A stretch of DNA of 64,000 bases. It comes from Flavobacteriaceae bacterium. Lineage in GTDB: Bacteria > Bacteroidota > Bacteroidia > Flavobacteriales > Flavobacteriaceae. The stretch lies in assembly GCA_947446865.1 (NCBI GenBank), contig CANFHX010000008.1, forward strand, positions 47,817 through 111,816, read 5' to 3'. Position numbers and translations under genes: made by a program. The notes beneath the pieces are model-generated. The model made no database searches. It saw only the letters and a program-made list of their open reading frames with translations, and was not told the origin of the DNA. This document shows, piece after piece, positions 1-6,975 of this stretch (position 1 is its first letter; every line of letters starts with the position of its first letter).

Positions 1-105
1 GGTGGCGCATTAGAAGTTGGTAAAGCAAGTACTGTCGCTTTTGTTTGGACTAGCGTTGTAATAATACTCGTAAACTATATTTTAACCCAATTATTATTAG
101 CATAA
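1..105 (+). CDS. MlaE-type lipid ABC transporter permease, C-terminal end (partial)
   Basis: The reading frame is open from base 1 and ends at TAA 103-105, giving the last 34 residues of a protein that starts outside the window. The visible part is a short polar stretch (GGALEVGKASTVAFVW) followed by a hydrophobic helix ending in LTQLLLA. This matches the C-terminus of MlaE-family permeases, which sit in the inner membrane and work with an MlaF ATPase in lipid trafficking to or from the outer membrane. The stop overlaps the ATG of the ATPase gene by one base (TAATG), so the two are translationally coupled. The call rests on this coupling and the C-terminal pattern. Confidence 0.72.
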   Translation, partial: GGALEVGKASTVAFVWTSVVIILVNYILTQLLLA

Positions 106-869
106 TGATAGAAGTAAAAAATGTAGAAAAGTCGTTTGGTGGTGTCAAAATTTTGAAAGGGATAAGTACCACTTTTGAAACAGGTAAAACCAATTTAATT
201 ATAGGACAAAGTGGATCCGGAAAAACGGTTTTATTAAAATCGTTATTGGGAATTTTTACTCCAGAAGTTGGAACAATCTCATTTGATGGAAGAATTTATT
301 CGGAATTGTCTGCGGATGAAAAAAGAGCCTTACGAACAGAAATTGGAATGGTTTTTCAAGGAAGCGCTTTATTCGATGGTATGACTGTAGAAGAAAATGT
401 AGGCTTCCCTTTAAAAATGTTTACAGATAAAACTCCTGTAGAAATAAAAGAACGAGTAGATTTTGTTATTCAAAGAGTAAACTTGATTAATGCCAATCAT
501 AAAAAACCTTCGGAAATATCTGGAGGAATGCAAAAAAGAGTTGCCATTGCAAGAGCAATTGTAAACAATCCTAAATATCTTTTTTGTGATGAACCTAACT
601 CGGGATTAGACCCGAAAACTGCAATTTTAATTGATAATTTAATTCAAGAAATTACAGAAGAATACAATATTACGACAGTAATTAACACCCATGATATGAA
701 TTCTGTTATGGAAATTGGTCAAAAAATTATTTTTCTAAAGGAAGGTATTTTGGCTTGGGAAGGAACTAAAAAAGACATCTTTAAAACAGATAATGAAGCA
801 ATTGTAGATTTTGTTTACTCATCTAATTTGTTTAAAAAAATCAGAAAAGCACAAAATAAGGAGTCCTAA
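105..869 (+). CDS. MlaF-like ABC transporter ATP-binding protein
   Basis: A 254-residue ABC ATPase, the usual size for MlaF/Ttg2A. Walker A is GQSGSGKT at residues 34-41, the Q-loop is near 85, the signature SGGMQKR at 139-145, Walker B YLFCDEP at 158-164, and the switch histidine is in INTHDM near 197. SGGMQKR rather than SGGQxQR is typical of the Mla/Ttg2 branch. It should power the membrane permease encoded just upstream (one-base overlap) in retrograde phospholipid transport that keeps outer membrane asymmetry. The MlaD-type substrate-binding gene is not downstream here. Confidence 0.88.
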   Translation: MIEVKNVEKSFGGVKILKGISTTFETGKTNLIIGQSGSGKTVLLKSLLGIFTPEVGTISFDGRIYSELSADEKRALRTEIGMVFQGSALFDGMTVEENVGFPLKMFTDKTPVEIKERVDFVIQRVNLINANHKKPSEISGGMQKRVAIARAIVNNPKYLFCDEPNSGLDPKTAILIDNLIQEITEEYNITTVINTHDMNSVMEIGQKIIFLKEGILAWEGTKKDIFKTDNEAIVDFVYSSNLFKKIRKAQNKES

Positions 870-1007
870 TTAATAATAGGCTCATTTTTAATTTTTCTTC
901 CAAAAATTTCACACCTATTTTTTTATTTTTCTGCAAATAAAACCCTCTCCACTGTAGTGATAAGGAGAAAATTTTACCAAATCTAAATTCAAAATTAAAT
1001 AAAAAAA

Positions 1008-1029
1008 ACTCCAACATTTCTGTTGAAGT
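1008..1029 (-). terminator. tRNA-Val-type terminator, left copy
   Basis: On the minus strand ACTTCAACA, loop GAAA, TGTTGGAGT is followed by a run of T (plus-strand A run 1001-1008). One pair is a U-G wobble on the minus strand but a C-A mismatch on the plus strand, so it works for minus-strand transcripts. The same hairpin occurs at 2472-2493 and, directly behind tRNA-Val, at 2577-2598. Confidence 0.7.
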
Positions 1030-1034
1030 CTTTT

Positions 1035-1106
1035 GTGGGCGATATTGATTTATCTTCGAACCAAATGTTGGATTTTTTAGAATATTTTATTGAGGAAATG
1101 TCATAA
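1035..1106 (+). repeat. Orphan gene tail fused to a tRNA-Val 3' end, copy A
   Basis: A 72 bp direct repeat: 9 bp identical to the tRNA-Val 3' end (GTGGGCGAT, 1035-1043) running into an open frame VGDIDLSSNQMLDF...EEMS with stop TAA at 1104-1106. Copies B and C are at 2395-2466 and 2499-2570. The three differ at five base positions, four of which are silent (TCG/TCA; TTG/TTA; TTA/CTA/CTT) and one is Tyr/Phe. No start codon or upstream coding region accompanies the tail. It looks like the 3' end of a once-functional gene. Confidence 0.8.
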
Positions 1107-1125
1107 AAAACTCTAATATTTTTAG

Positions 1126-1722
1126 TCATGATTTTGCAAAATCTAATAATAGTTCCATTTCGTTTTTATCCGCCTTTCTGACCGCCCTTATATAGTTTGC
1201 CCTTGCCTCTGTAGCTTTCACTAAATTTGAACTACCCCAAGTAAAAAAATGACTGTCGTATAGTTTTTCCATTATTAAATCTGCAATTAATCGTGAATGC
1301 CTTCCATTACCATTTGCAAAACAATGGATACTTACCAAACGATGTTTAAATCGAATGGCTAATTCTTCAGAACCATATGTATCATTTTTCTTCCAAAATA
1401 AGGCATCATCCAATAACTGTTTTAATTCAATGGCTATGAGATAACTTTTTATACCAATGTTCTTTTCAGAAGTTCTAAAAGTTCCTGCCCATTTCCAAAC
1501 ATCGCCATACATACGCTTGTGTAAATCTTTGATGAATTTTTCAGAAAATAGTTGTTCTGCTTTTATTTTTTTACTAAAAGTCCATTGTATCGCTTTTTCA
1601 ATATTGAGTTGCTCAAATTCGTCTAATTCCTCACGAGTTGTTATTGAAGGAATTCGTAACCCTTCTTTTTCATCATCATCTAATGGCGTTTGACCGTCAA
1701 TGTATTCAAAAGTTAATCCCAT
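1126..1722 (-). CDS. Fic-domain protein, mobile mystery protein B family
   Basis: A 198-residue Fic/DOC protein. The Fic motif is HCFANGNGRHSR at residues 133-144, with Asn where most AMP-transferring Fic proteins have Asp or Glu (HPFx[D/E]GNGR), a variant common in the family called mobile mystery protein B. Conserved upstream parts include MYGDVWKWAGTFR near 71-83. Fic enzymes usually transfer AMP from ATP to a protein hydroxyl; the target here is unknown. Its start overlaps the end of the HTH gene by 10 bp, so they form one operon. It ends in a short hairpin and T run next to repeat copy A. Whether it acts as a toxin is inference. Confidence 0.85.
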   Translation of the reverse strand: MGLTFEYIDGQTPLDDDEKEGLRIPSITTREELDEFEQLNIEKAIQWTFSKKIKAEQLFSEKFIKDLHKRMYGDVWKWAGTFRTSEKNIGIKSYLIAIELKQLLDDALFWKKNDTYGSEELAIRFKHRLVSIHCFANGNGRHSRLIADLIMEKLYDSHFFTWGSSNLVKATEARANYIRAVRKADKNEMELLLDFAKS

Positions 1723-2177
1723 AGGTATTTTGGCATTTCATTTTTAATCTCATTTGCTTTTTGAACAATAGCTTTTTCAATACGTTCTATTGAATTTTGT
1801 TGATCTTCTAACCTCATTGTATTGTTGGTTCGCATCACAATCTCATTAGCTAATTCATTGGCACGTTTTTCAATCATTTGTTCTAATGATTCGTGTTTTG
1901 ACACAAAACCATAAATAAGCTGCATATCCATAGCATTTGCAACGTCTCGCAATGAGTTTAATGTAATTGTACCATTGACTTCACGTACCTCAATTTCTTT
2001 TGTACTTTGTGGCGCAATATTTAAACGATTACCTAATTGACGTAACGACATTTTTAGTGCAGTCCGAAAGGTATTGACCCAGCCTTTTGTTGGAACTACT
2101 GTTGCTTTCAAACTCTTGAAAGCCTCTAGTTTCTTATCGGTTTGTTGTAAAAGTAAATACTGTTTATTATTTTTCAT
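1713..2177 (-). CDS. HTH regulator, mobile mystery protein A family
   Basis: A 154-residue protein with an Xre/HipB-like helix-turn-helix at about residues 37-90 (LRQLGNRLNIAPQSTKEIE, then SLRDVANAMDM). The conserved tail around residues 85-100 (MQLIYGF..) is also seen in HipB-type proteins and mobile mystery protein A, always paired with the Fic partner B. The order A then B with a short overlap is the family's standard arrangement. It probably represses its own operon: two identical 11 bp boxes flank the promoter just upstream. A role as antitoxin for the Fic protein is plausible but not shown by sequence. Confidence 0.82.
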   Translation of the reverse strand: MKNNKQYLLLQQTDKKLEAFKSLKATVVPTKGWVNTFRTALKMSLRQLGNRLNIAPQSTKEIEVREVNGTITLNSLRDVANAMDMQLIYGFVSKHESLEQMIEKRANELANEIVMRTNNTMRLEDQQNSIERIEKAIVQKANEIKNEMPKYLWD

Positions 2178-2182
2178 AAGGG

Positions 2183-2226
2183 TATTGCCTGAATTATTAG
2201 ATGCAAATTTAAGGCTATTGCCTGAA
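2183..2226 (-). promoter_or_regulatory. Promoter and twin operator of the HTH/Fic operon
   Basis: On the minus strand TAAATTTG (plus 2204-2211) is an exact TAnnTTTG -7 box. The word TATTGCCTGAA occurs at 2183-2193 and again at 2216-2226, exactly 33 bp apart (three helical turns), one on each side of the -7 box. The proximal copy ends five bases before the start codon. No good -33 TTG is seen. This spacing suits cooperative binding by the HTH protein. Confidence 0.6.
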
Positions 2227-2361
2227 ATAAAAAAATATTTTTAAGGTTTTAACCTTAAAAAATTTATTAAAAAATAAAACATTAAAATCTTGTATGATAT
2301 AGTAAAAAAAAATAAACCGTAGAACTCCAAATTTCTAAAATAGTAATTTAAAAAAAAATAA

Positions 2362-2382
2362 CCCCTAAAATTAATTTAGAGG
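2362..2382 (-). terminator. Terminator between tRNA-Val repeats and the HTH gene
   Basis: On the minus strand CCTCTAAA, a short loop, then TTTAGGGG is followed by TTATTTTTTTTT (plus 2351-2361). It would stop read-through from the tRNA-Val genes before the HTH/Fic operon. The stretch 2230-2350 is otherwise AT-rich and shows only a palindrome AAGGTTTTAACCTT near 2243-2256. Confidence 0.6.
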
Positions 2383-2394
2383 CTATTGGTACAA

Positions 2395-2466
2395 GTGGGC
2401 GATATTGATTTATCTTCAAACCAAATGTTAGATTTTCTAGAATTTTTTATTGAGGAAATGTCATAA
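2395..2466 (+). repeat. Orphan gene tail fused to a tRNA-Val 3' end, copy B
   Basis: Second copy of the 72 bp repeat, beginning with GTGGGCGAT and ending in stop TAA 2464-2466. Unlike copies A and C it is not preceded by the tRNA terminator; instead unrelated cassette sequence (GGCTATTGGTACAA) abuts it, so 2394/2395 is a sharp junction. Confidence 0.8.
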
Positions 2467-2471
2467 AAAAA

Positions 2472-2493
2472 ACTCCAACATTTCTGTTGAAGT
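2472..2493 (-). terminator. tRNA-Val-type terminator, middle copy
   Basis: Same hairpin as behind the tRNA (ACTTCAACA, GAAA, TGTTGGAGT on the minus strand) with its T run at plus 2464-2472. It lies between orphan tail copies B and C and belongs to the 104 bp repeat unit. Confidence 0.7.
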
Positions 2494-2498
2494 CTTAT

Positions 2499-2570
2499 GT
2501 GGGCGATATTGATTTATCTTCGAACCAAATGTTAGATTTTCTTGAATTTTTTATTGAGGAAATGTCATAA
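2499..2570 (+). repeat. Orphan gene tail fused to a tRNA-Val 3' end, copy C
   Basis: Third copy of the 72 bp repeat, 104 bp after copy B and 105 bp before the true tRNA-Val 3' end at 2604. With its terminator it forms a tandem unit: tRNA end, tail, terminator. It encodes the same 23 residues as copy B. Confidence 0.8.
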
Positions 2571-2576
2571 AAAAAA

Positions 2577-2598
2577 ACTCCAACATTTCTGTTGAAGT
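2577..2598 (-). terminator. tRNA-Val terminator
   Basis: Hairpin 6 bp downstream of the second tRNA-Val on the minus strand: ACTTCAACA, GAAA loop, TGTTGGAGT, then T run (plus 2568-2577). This is the true terminator of the tRNA transcript and the parent of the copies at 2472 and 1008. Confidence 0.85.
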
Positions 2599-2604
2599 CT
2601 TATG

Positions 2605-2679
2605 TGGGCGATGAGGGGTTCGAACCCCCGACCCCCTCGGTGTAAACGAGGTGCTCTGAACCAGCTGAGCTAATCGCCC
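2605..2679 (-). tRNA. tRNA-Val (anticodon TAC)
   Basis: A full cloverleaf reads on the minus strand: acceptor GGGCGAT with ATCGCCC, D-arm with TTAGCTCAGCTGG, anticodon stem CCTCG-TTTACAC-CGAGG with anticodon TAC, and T-arm GGGGGTTCGAACCCC. Length is 75 nt without CCA; the genome continues ACAT, so CCA must be added after transcription. It is identical over the tRNA body to the copy 33 bp upstream, evidently a tandem duplication. Its 3' end is the sequence copied in the repeats at 1035, 2395 and 2499. Confidence 0.97.
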
Positions 2680-2712
2680 GATAAGGTTTAATTATCAGTA
2701 AAAAGATAAAAG

Positions 2713-2790
2713 TGGTGGGCGATGAGGGGTTCGAACCCCCGACCCCCTCGGTGTAAACGAGGTGCTCTGAACCAGCTGAGCTAATCGCCC
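2713..2790 (-). tRNA. tRNA-Val (anticodon TAC), CCA encoded
   Basis: Same sequence as the neighbouring tRNA-Val, on the minus strand and transcribed first. The 3' end here reads ACCA, so the CCA is encoded in the genome, unlike the second copy. The two genes are 33 bp apart and probably co-transcribed, ending at the hairpin at 2577-2598. Confidence 0.97.
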
Positions 2791-2864
2791 TTTTATCATG
2801 ATTTAGAATTTCTCCTTAATCAGGGTGCAAATATAGGGCTTATTTTTAAATCACCAAACATTTT

Positions 2865-4085
2865 TTATAAAACTTCTGCTACCACAAAGGTACTTCCGCC
2901 AATATAAACAAAGTCGCTTTTATTTGCATTTTGCAAAGCCGCTTGATAAGCATTTGAAACAGAATTATATACTTTTCCGTTAAGTTGAAAATCGGTAGCT
3001 TTTTGTTGTAAGATTTCAGCATCAAGCCCACGTAGAATATTAGGTTTACAGAAATAATAATGTGCTTCTTTTGGAAATAAAGGCAATATTTCCTCTAAAT
3101 CTTTATCATTTACCACTCCCAAAACGAAATGTAATTCTTCAAATTGTTCCTTTTTAATTTGATTTAATACAATTTTCAGTCCGTGCGAATTGTGAGCTGT
3201 ATCACAAATTACCTTTGGATTCGATTTTAATTGCTGCCACCTGCCTTGTAATCCAGTATTGTTGATAACATTTAAAAATCCGTTTTGAATATTTTCTTCG
3301 GTGATTTCAAAATCACCTTGTATTTGCAAAACACGAATTGTTTGTAAAGCCGTCTTTTTATTTGAAATTTGATAATCGCCTAACAACACTGAAGGATAAT
3401 TTTCTTTTACAATATCGGATGCAAAAAATAGTTCCGAATGGGTTTCTTTGGCTTTGGCCAAAAATACTTCTTTAGTCTCTGAAACATATTCTCCAACCAC
3501 AACAGGAACATCCTTTTTTATGATTCCAGCTTTTTCTTTTGCGATGCTTTGCAACGTATTCCCAAGGAATTGGGTATGATCTTTTCCTATATTGGTAATC
3601 ACCGAAACCAATGGCATAATAATATTAGTAGCGTCTAGCCTCCCTCCCATTCCAACCTCAATAATATTGATATCGGTTTTTTCTTTTGCAAAATATTCAA
3701 AAGCCAATCCAACGGTCATTTCAAAAAAGCTTAAATCGTTTGCTTCAAAAAACGATTTGTTTTTTTCTACAAATTCGCATACAAACTCTTCCGATATTTC
3801 TTTTCCATTTATTTTAATACGCTCTCTAAAGTCTTTTAAATGCGGTGAAGTATATAAACCTACTTTATAGCCAGCTTCTTGCAAAACAGAAGCTAATAGA
3901 TGCGAAGTAGAACCTTTTCCATTAGTTCCCGCCACATGTATACACTTTAAATAGTTCTCAGGATTATTTAAGTGTTGGGCAAGCAAAAGAGTATTGGTTA
4001 AATCTTCTTTGTAAGCCGTTGCGCCCTGCAATTGAAATACAGGAAGTTGCTTAAACAACCAATTTGTGGTTTCTTGATAGTTCAT
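2865..4085 (-). CDS. folC: Bifunctional folylpolyglutamate synthase / dihydrofolate synthase
   Basis: A 406-residue Mur-ligase-family enzyme that joins glutamate to dihydropteroate and to tetrahydrofolates, in the cytoplasm. The ATP-binding loop HVAGTNGKGST lies at about residues 50-60, the Mur central motif GMGGRLDATN near 146-155, and the C-terminal domain has CDTAHNSHG near 293. The length is normal for FolC. It is a single gene read toward the tRNA-Val pair. The start ATG at 4085 fits the family's N-terminus (MNYQETTNWL). Confidence 0.95.
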   Translation of the reverse strand: MNYQETTNWLFKQLPVFQLQGATAYKEDLTNTLLLAQHLNNPENYLKCIHVAGTNGKGSTSHLLASVLQEAGYKVGLYTSPHLKDFRERIKINGKEISEEFVCEFVEKNKSFFEANDLSFFEMTVGLAFEYFAKEKTDINIIEVGMGGRLDATNIIMPLVSVITNIGKDHTQFLGNTLQSIAKEKAGIIKKDVPVVVGEYVSETKEVFLAKAKETHSELFFASDIVKENYPSVLLGDYQISNKKTALQTIRVLQIQGDFEITEENIQNGFLNVINNTGLQGRWQQLKSNPKVICDTAHNSHGLKIVLNQIKKEQFEELHFVLGVVNDKDLEEILPLFPKEAHYYFCKPNILRGLDAEILQQKATDFQLNGKVYNSVSNAYQAALQNANKSDFVYIGGSTFVVAEVL

Positions 4086-4211
4086 TATTATTAGAAATAA
4101 AAATTCGAAAACAAAATATTTTTACAATTTTGTAGTTTACTATAGTATTAGAATTTATCTTTAGTGCAAATTTGAGATTAATTTCAATAACTAAATCAAA
4201 AATATAAATAT

Positions 4212-4922
4212 ATGATTAATTTTTTTCTACAAGCACAAAACGATACAATTGCTAAAGCTGCAGGCGTTGTAATTGAAGGCACCGTAAAAACGAATGAAAT
4301 ATCGGTGTTAGGATTTATTTTAAAAGGAGGTTTTTTCCTTATTCCAATTGCGCTTTTATTATTTTATACCTTTTATTTGATAATTGAACGCTATTTATAT
4401 ATTCATAAACGTGCCAAAATGGACCCTAATTTAATTCGGGACATTAGAGATAACTTAAACTCTGGTAATTTAGATGGAGCAGTATCTATTGCTGAACGAA
4501 ACGGAACAGCATCTGGATATGTACTTCGAGAAGGAATTTTAACCATTGGCAGACCTATATCTGAAATTGAATCGAATATGGAGCGTGCTGCTAATATAGA
4601 AATTGGAGGAATGGAACGTAAATTAGGTCAACTAGGTTTAATTGCTGGTATCGCTCCTACTTTTGGATTTATTGGAACTATAGCAGGAGTTATTAAAATT
4701 TTCTATAGCATTTCTCAAACCGAAGATATAAGTATCGGAAATATTTCTGGTGGATTGTACGAAAAAATGATTAGTTCCGGTTCGGGGCTTGTGGTAGGAA
4801 TTATAGCTTACTCAGCATACCACTTATTCAACGGAAGAATTGATAGTTTTGCTTTAAGTATTCAAAAACAAGTGTTAGATTTTGTTAATATAATTCAACG
4901 ACCAAATGGTAAAACGAAATAA
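4212..4922 (+). CDS. exbB: MotA/TolQ/ExbB proton channel family protein
   Basis: A 236-residue inner membrane protein with three hydrophobic segments at about residues 33-60, 137-165 and 188-212, the topology of ExbB/TolQ. The conserved region GLIAGIAPTFGFIGTIAGVI (near 142-161) is the channel signature. With ExbD it uses the proton gradient to energise outer membrane transport through TonB or cell envelope upkeep through Tol. The downstream exbD overlaps by 17 bp. No TonB or TolB gene is nearby, so Exb versus Tol cannot be settled. Confidence 0.88.
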   Translation: MINFFLQAQNDTIAKAAGVVIEGTVKTNEISVLGFILKGGFFLIPIALLLFYTFYLIIERYLYIHKRAKMDPNLIRDIRDNLNSGNLDGAVSIAERNGTASGYVLREGILTIGRPISEIESNMERAANIEIGGMERKLGQLGLIAGIAPTFGFIGTIAGVIKIFYSISQTEDISIGNISGGLYEKMISSGSGLVVGIIAYSAYHLFNGRIDSFALSIQKQVLDFVNIIQRPNGKTK

Positions 4923-5301
4923 ACGATTTCATGCCGAAGTAGCTACTTCGTCCTTGAGTGATATCATGTTTTTTTTGCTATTGTTTTTCTTGATTATTTC
5001 AACATTAGCTAATCCGAACGTGATTAAAATGACCTTGCCAAAATCTAAAACCAATGAGAAAACGAACAAACAACTCATTAGTTTATCGGTAACCGAAGAC
5101 AAACGATTTTATTTAGATAAAGACGAAGTTGCTTTTGATCAATTAGAGACTGCTTTATTGTCTAAAATGGGGTCAGCCAAAGATCAAACAGTGGTTGTAC
5201 GAATTCCGTTTAACCTGCAAGTACAAGACTTAGTAGATGTATTGCAAATTGGCGTGAAGAACAAATTAAAGTTTGTTATTGCTACAAATAAGACAAATTA
5301 A
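4906..5301 (+). CDS. exbD: ExbD/TolR family biopolymer transport protein
   Basis: A 131-residue protein with one N-terminal membrane helix (about 17-36) carrying the conserved aspartate at residue 19 (LSDIMFFLLLFFLI), which carries protons in the ExbB-ExbD channel. The rest is a small periplasmic domain ending in the typical VLQIGVKNKLKFVIAT region. It overlaps exbB by 17 bp and ends the operon at the hairpin terminator at 5330. Confidence 0.9.
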   Translation: MVKRNKRFHAEVATSSLSDIMFFLLLFFLIISTLANPNVIKMTLPKSKTNEKTNKQLISLSVTEDKRFYLDKDEVAFDQLETALLSKMGSAKDQTVVVRIPFNLQVQDLVDVLQIGVKNKLKFVIATNKTN

Positions 5302-5329
5302 TTATTTAATTTTAAATTAAACAAGATTG

Positions 5330-5365
5330 CCTCCAAAAAGCTAGACACTATTTGGAGGTTTTTTT
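5330..5365 (+). terminator. Rho-independent terminator after exbD
   Basis: Stem CCTCCAAA (5330-5337) with TTTGGAGG (5351-5358), 13-nt loop, followed directly by seven T. It is 28 bp after the exbD stop. Confidence 0.88.
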
Positions 5366-5567
5366 ATGGTAAAAAATCCAATAGGATTATGCGTTTAAAC
5401 TTGAATGCAAAAAACTAGTAAATAGAAAAAATAAAGGATATCTAGAAAGTCCTTTCCGAAGGAAAATCTAAAAAAATGAATTTAATTCAAAATTTTGGTT
5501 GTATTTTCTTCGATAACCACTTAAAAAAACAAAAAAATTATATTTAACATAATAATAATTTTACTTA
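5366..5567. other. Gene-free AT-rich stretch
   Basis: No convincing gene. The only structure seen is a short hairpin TCCTT-TCCG-AAGGA near 5450-5463. The segment separates the exbBD terminator from the promoter of the small HTH genes. Confidence 0.5.
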
Positions 5568-5599
5568 TTGGAATTATGTAACATTTTTACATAAATTTG
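5568..5599 (+). promoter_or_regulatory. Bacteroidetes-type promoter of the small HTH genes
   Basis: TTG at 5568-5570, 21 nt, then TAAATTTG at 5592-5599, a full match to the -33/-7 pattern of Bacteroidetes sigma-70 promoters. Transcription would start near 5606, giving a leader of about 48 nt before the first HTH gene. Confidence 0.7.
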
Positions 5600-5653
5600 T
5601 AATAATAAGCTTAAGATTTTTTATAAAAGAATATAAAATTAAGAAACCACTAT

Positions 5654-5902
5654 ATGGATTTAAAAGTATATAGGAATATAAAAAAAATCAGAGAATTGAA
5701 GAATTTCACTAGAGAATATGTTTCCAGTGAATTAGGAATGAGCACAAGTGGCTATGGCAAAATTGAACGCGGAGAAGTAGATTTAACTGTAACCAAAATC
5801 ATTAGACTTGCAGCAATTTTAGAAGTATCGGTAAGCTTTATTTTTAACTTTAATATTAATGATATTTTTGAAGAAACAAAAAAATCAAAATCACATAAAT
5901 AA
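5654..5902 (+). CDS. Small XRE-family helix-turn-helix regulator
   Basis: An 82-residue protein that is almost only an HTH_3 domain (about residues 8-66): IKKIRELKNFTREYVSSELG, then STSGYGKIERGEVDLTVTKI. DNA binding in the cytoplasm is the expected role; the target is unknown. It is followed 92 bp later by a second, shorter relative, with which it shares the FT[R/K]EY, Y..IE[R/K]G and VD motifs. Position directly before a NusG-like gene and the polysaccharide locus suggests control of that locus, which is inference. Confidence 0.8.
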   Translation: MDLKVYRNIKKIRELKNFTREYVSSELGMSTSGYGKIERGEVDLTVTKIIRLAAILEVSVSFIFNFNINDIFEETKKSKSHK

Positions 5903-5994
5903 CTAACGTTTGTTTTTTAAAAAACAATATTTATAGGTAGTACTAACTAAATTGTAATTTTAATTCGTTTTTTAACCCCAAATTAAAAACAAAA

Positions 5995-6180
5995 ATGATT
6001 AATCTAAAAATTAAAGAAATTAGAGAACGCAGTAATTTCACTAAAGAATATATTGCAATTCAAATGGAAATCAGTGTTAAAAAATACGATGAAATTGAAA
6101 AAGGTAAAGTAGATATAAAAATCTCAAAACTCAAACGATTATCAGAAATTTTCGGTGTTGAAAGAAGTTATTTTTTTTAG
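5995..6180 (+). CDS. Small XRE-family helix-turn-helix regulator, second copy
   Basis: A 61-residue protein consisting only of the HTH fold (IKEIRERSNFTKEYIAIQME, then YDEIEKGKVDIKISKLKRL). It aligns end to end with the domain of the preceding gene at roughly half identical positions, so the two arose by tandem duplication and diverged. The C-terminal extension of the first copy is missing. It converges on the NusG-like gene with 25 bp between stops, where no strong terminator is seen. Confidence 0.72.
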   Translation: MINLKIKEIRERSNFTKEYIAIQMEISVKKYDEIEKGKVDIKISKLKRLSEIFGVERSYFF

Positions 6181-6205
6181 ACTTATTACTAAAAAAGTAT
6201 AATTA

Positions 6206-6670
6206 TTACAAATGTTTCATCTTTAGCACACAACCTAAAGATTCTAATACTAAGACATAATGGGTATTAGTAACTTCTTTAATAACTGCATTATGGCTTG
6301 TAAAAGGGCCTTTGTCTATTTTTATTGTCTCACCTACTTTATAGGGAAGTACATCAATACTATTATTTTCATCACCATCAAGCCATTGCTTAATAATATT
6401 GATTTCTTCGTCTTTTACAACGGCATGTTTACCCAACCAAAATAAATAACGAATTACTCCTGGAGAATCAAAAACAGAATTTCTTTCTTTTTCAGAAACT
6501 TGTACAAATACATAATGATTAAATAAAGGAACTATCACCTTTTTTTTTCGGTCTGACCATTGTTGGATTTTAACAATAGTTGGACAATAGCAAGTAACCC
6601 CTAATGCGTTTAGTTGTTCAGCAACTTTTTTTTCCCATTTTGGTTTAGTGTATAATACTTGCCAATTCAT
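6206..6670 (-). CDS. NusG-like (UpxY/RfaH-type) transcription antiterminator
   Basis: A 154-residue NusG paralogue: NGN domain at about 1-100 (MNWQVLYTKPKWEKKVAEQL, with VPLFNHYVFVQV near 47-58 and the GVIRYLFWLG block near 70) and a KOW region at about 110-150 (VGETIKIDKGPF). The real NusG is normally encoded by the rplK region, and in Bacteroidetes short paralogues such as UpxY control long polysaccharide operons by preventing early termination. Here it is divergent from the polysaccharide locus rather than its first gene. It would bind RNA polymerase and a leader element. Confidence 0.85.
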   Translation of the reverse strand: MNWQVLYTKPKWEKKVAEQLNALGVTCYCPTIVKIQQWSDRKKKVIVPLFNHYVFVQVSEKERNSVFDSPGVIRYLFWLGKHAVVKDEEINIIKQWLDGDENNSIDVLPYKVGETIKIDKGPFTSHNAVIKEVTNTHYVLVLESLGCVLKMKHL

Positions 6671-6858
6671 ATCTTAAGTTTAATTAATGTTTTGTAATCT
6701 GGAATTTTTTTAGCTTATTCTTAATTAATTAATTGACAACAAACAGAATTAGAAGTGATATCTATATAAATATTTATTTCAATTTAAAAGAAGACACAGT
6801 TGCTTCAATATTAATCTTCACAAACTAAACCAACAACTTTAATCGGTTTATTAATATG

Positions 6859-6866
6859 CAAATATA
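6859..6866 (-). promoter_or_regulatory. Candidate -7 box of the NusG-like gene
   Basis: The minus strand reads TATATTTG, an exact TAnnTTTG box, followed by C as often seen in Flavobacterium. No -33 TTG is found at the right distance. It implies a leader of roughly 180 nt before the ATG at 6670, unusually long. Confidence 0.45.
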
Positions 6867-6975
6867 GAATAAAATTAATTTTTAGAAAAACGAATCCTCC
6901 TTTTACTGAGACTCAATAATTCCTTATTAAGACTTTTTTACCACTTTTTATTCATTATACTTATTATATATACAA

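Larger units (their letters stand above)
1035..2394. mobile_element. Candidate tRNA-Val-linked cassette carrying a Fic/HTH pair
   Basis: The 1.36 kb between direct-repeat copies A and B holds only the Fic and HTH genes. Both ends start at the same 9 bp tRNA 3'-end sequence (1035 and 2395) followed by the same orphan tail, and the intact tRNA-Val end lies 209 bp further on at 2604-2612. This is the layout left by elements that integrate at tRNA 3' ends. No integrase or transposase gene is present, so mobility would need to be supplied from elsewhere. That the segment moved as a unit is inferred from the repeats alone. Confidence 0.55.

Noticed and set aside
1035..1043. A third, truncated tRNA-Val at each GTGGGCGAT copy
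   Set aside because: Only the 3' acceptor strand is present; no D-, anticodon or T-arm follows. It is an end copy, not a tRNA gene remnant of useful length.
5654..6180. Toxin-antitoxin pair formed by the two small HTH genes
   Set aside because: Both are HTH proteins of the same family and are related to each other; neither resembles a toxin.
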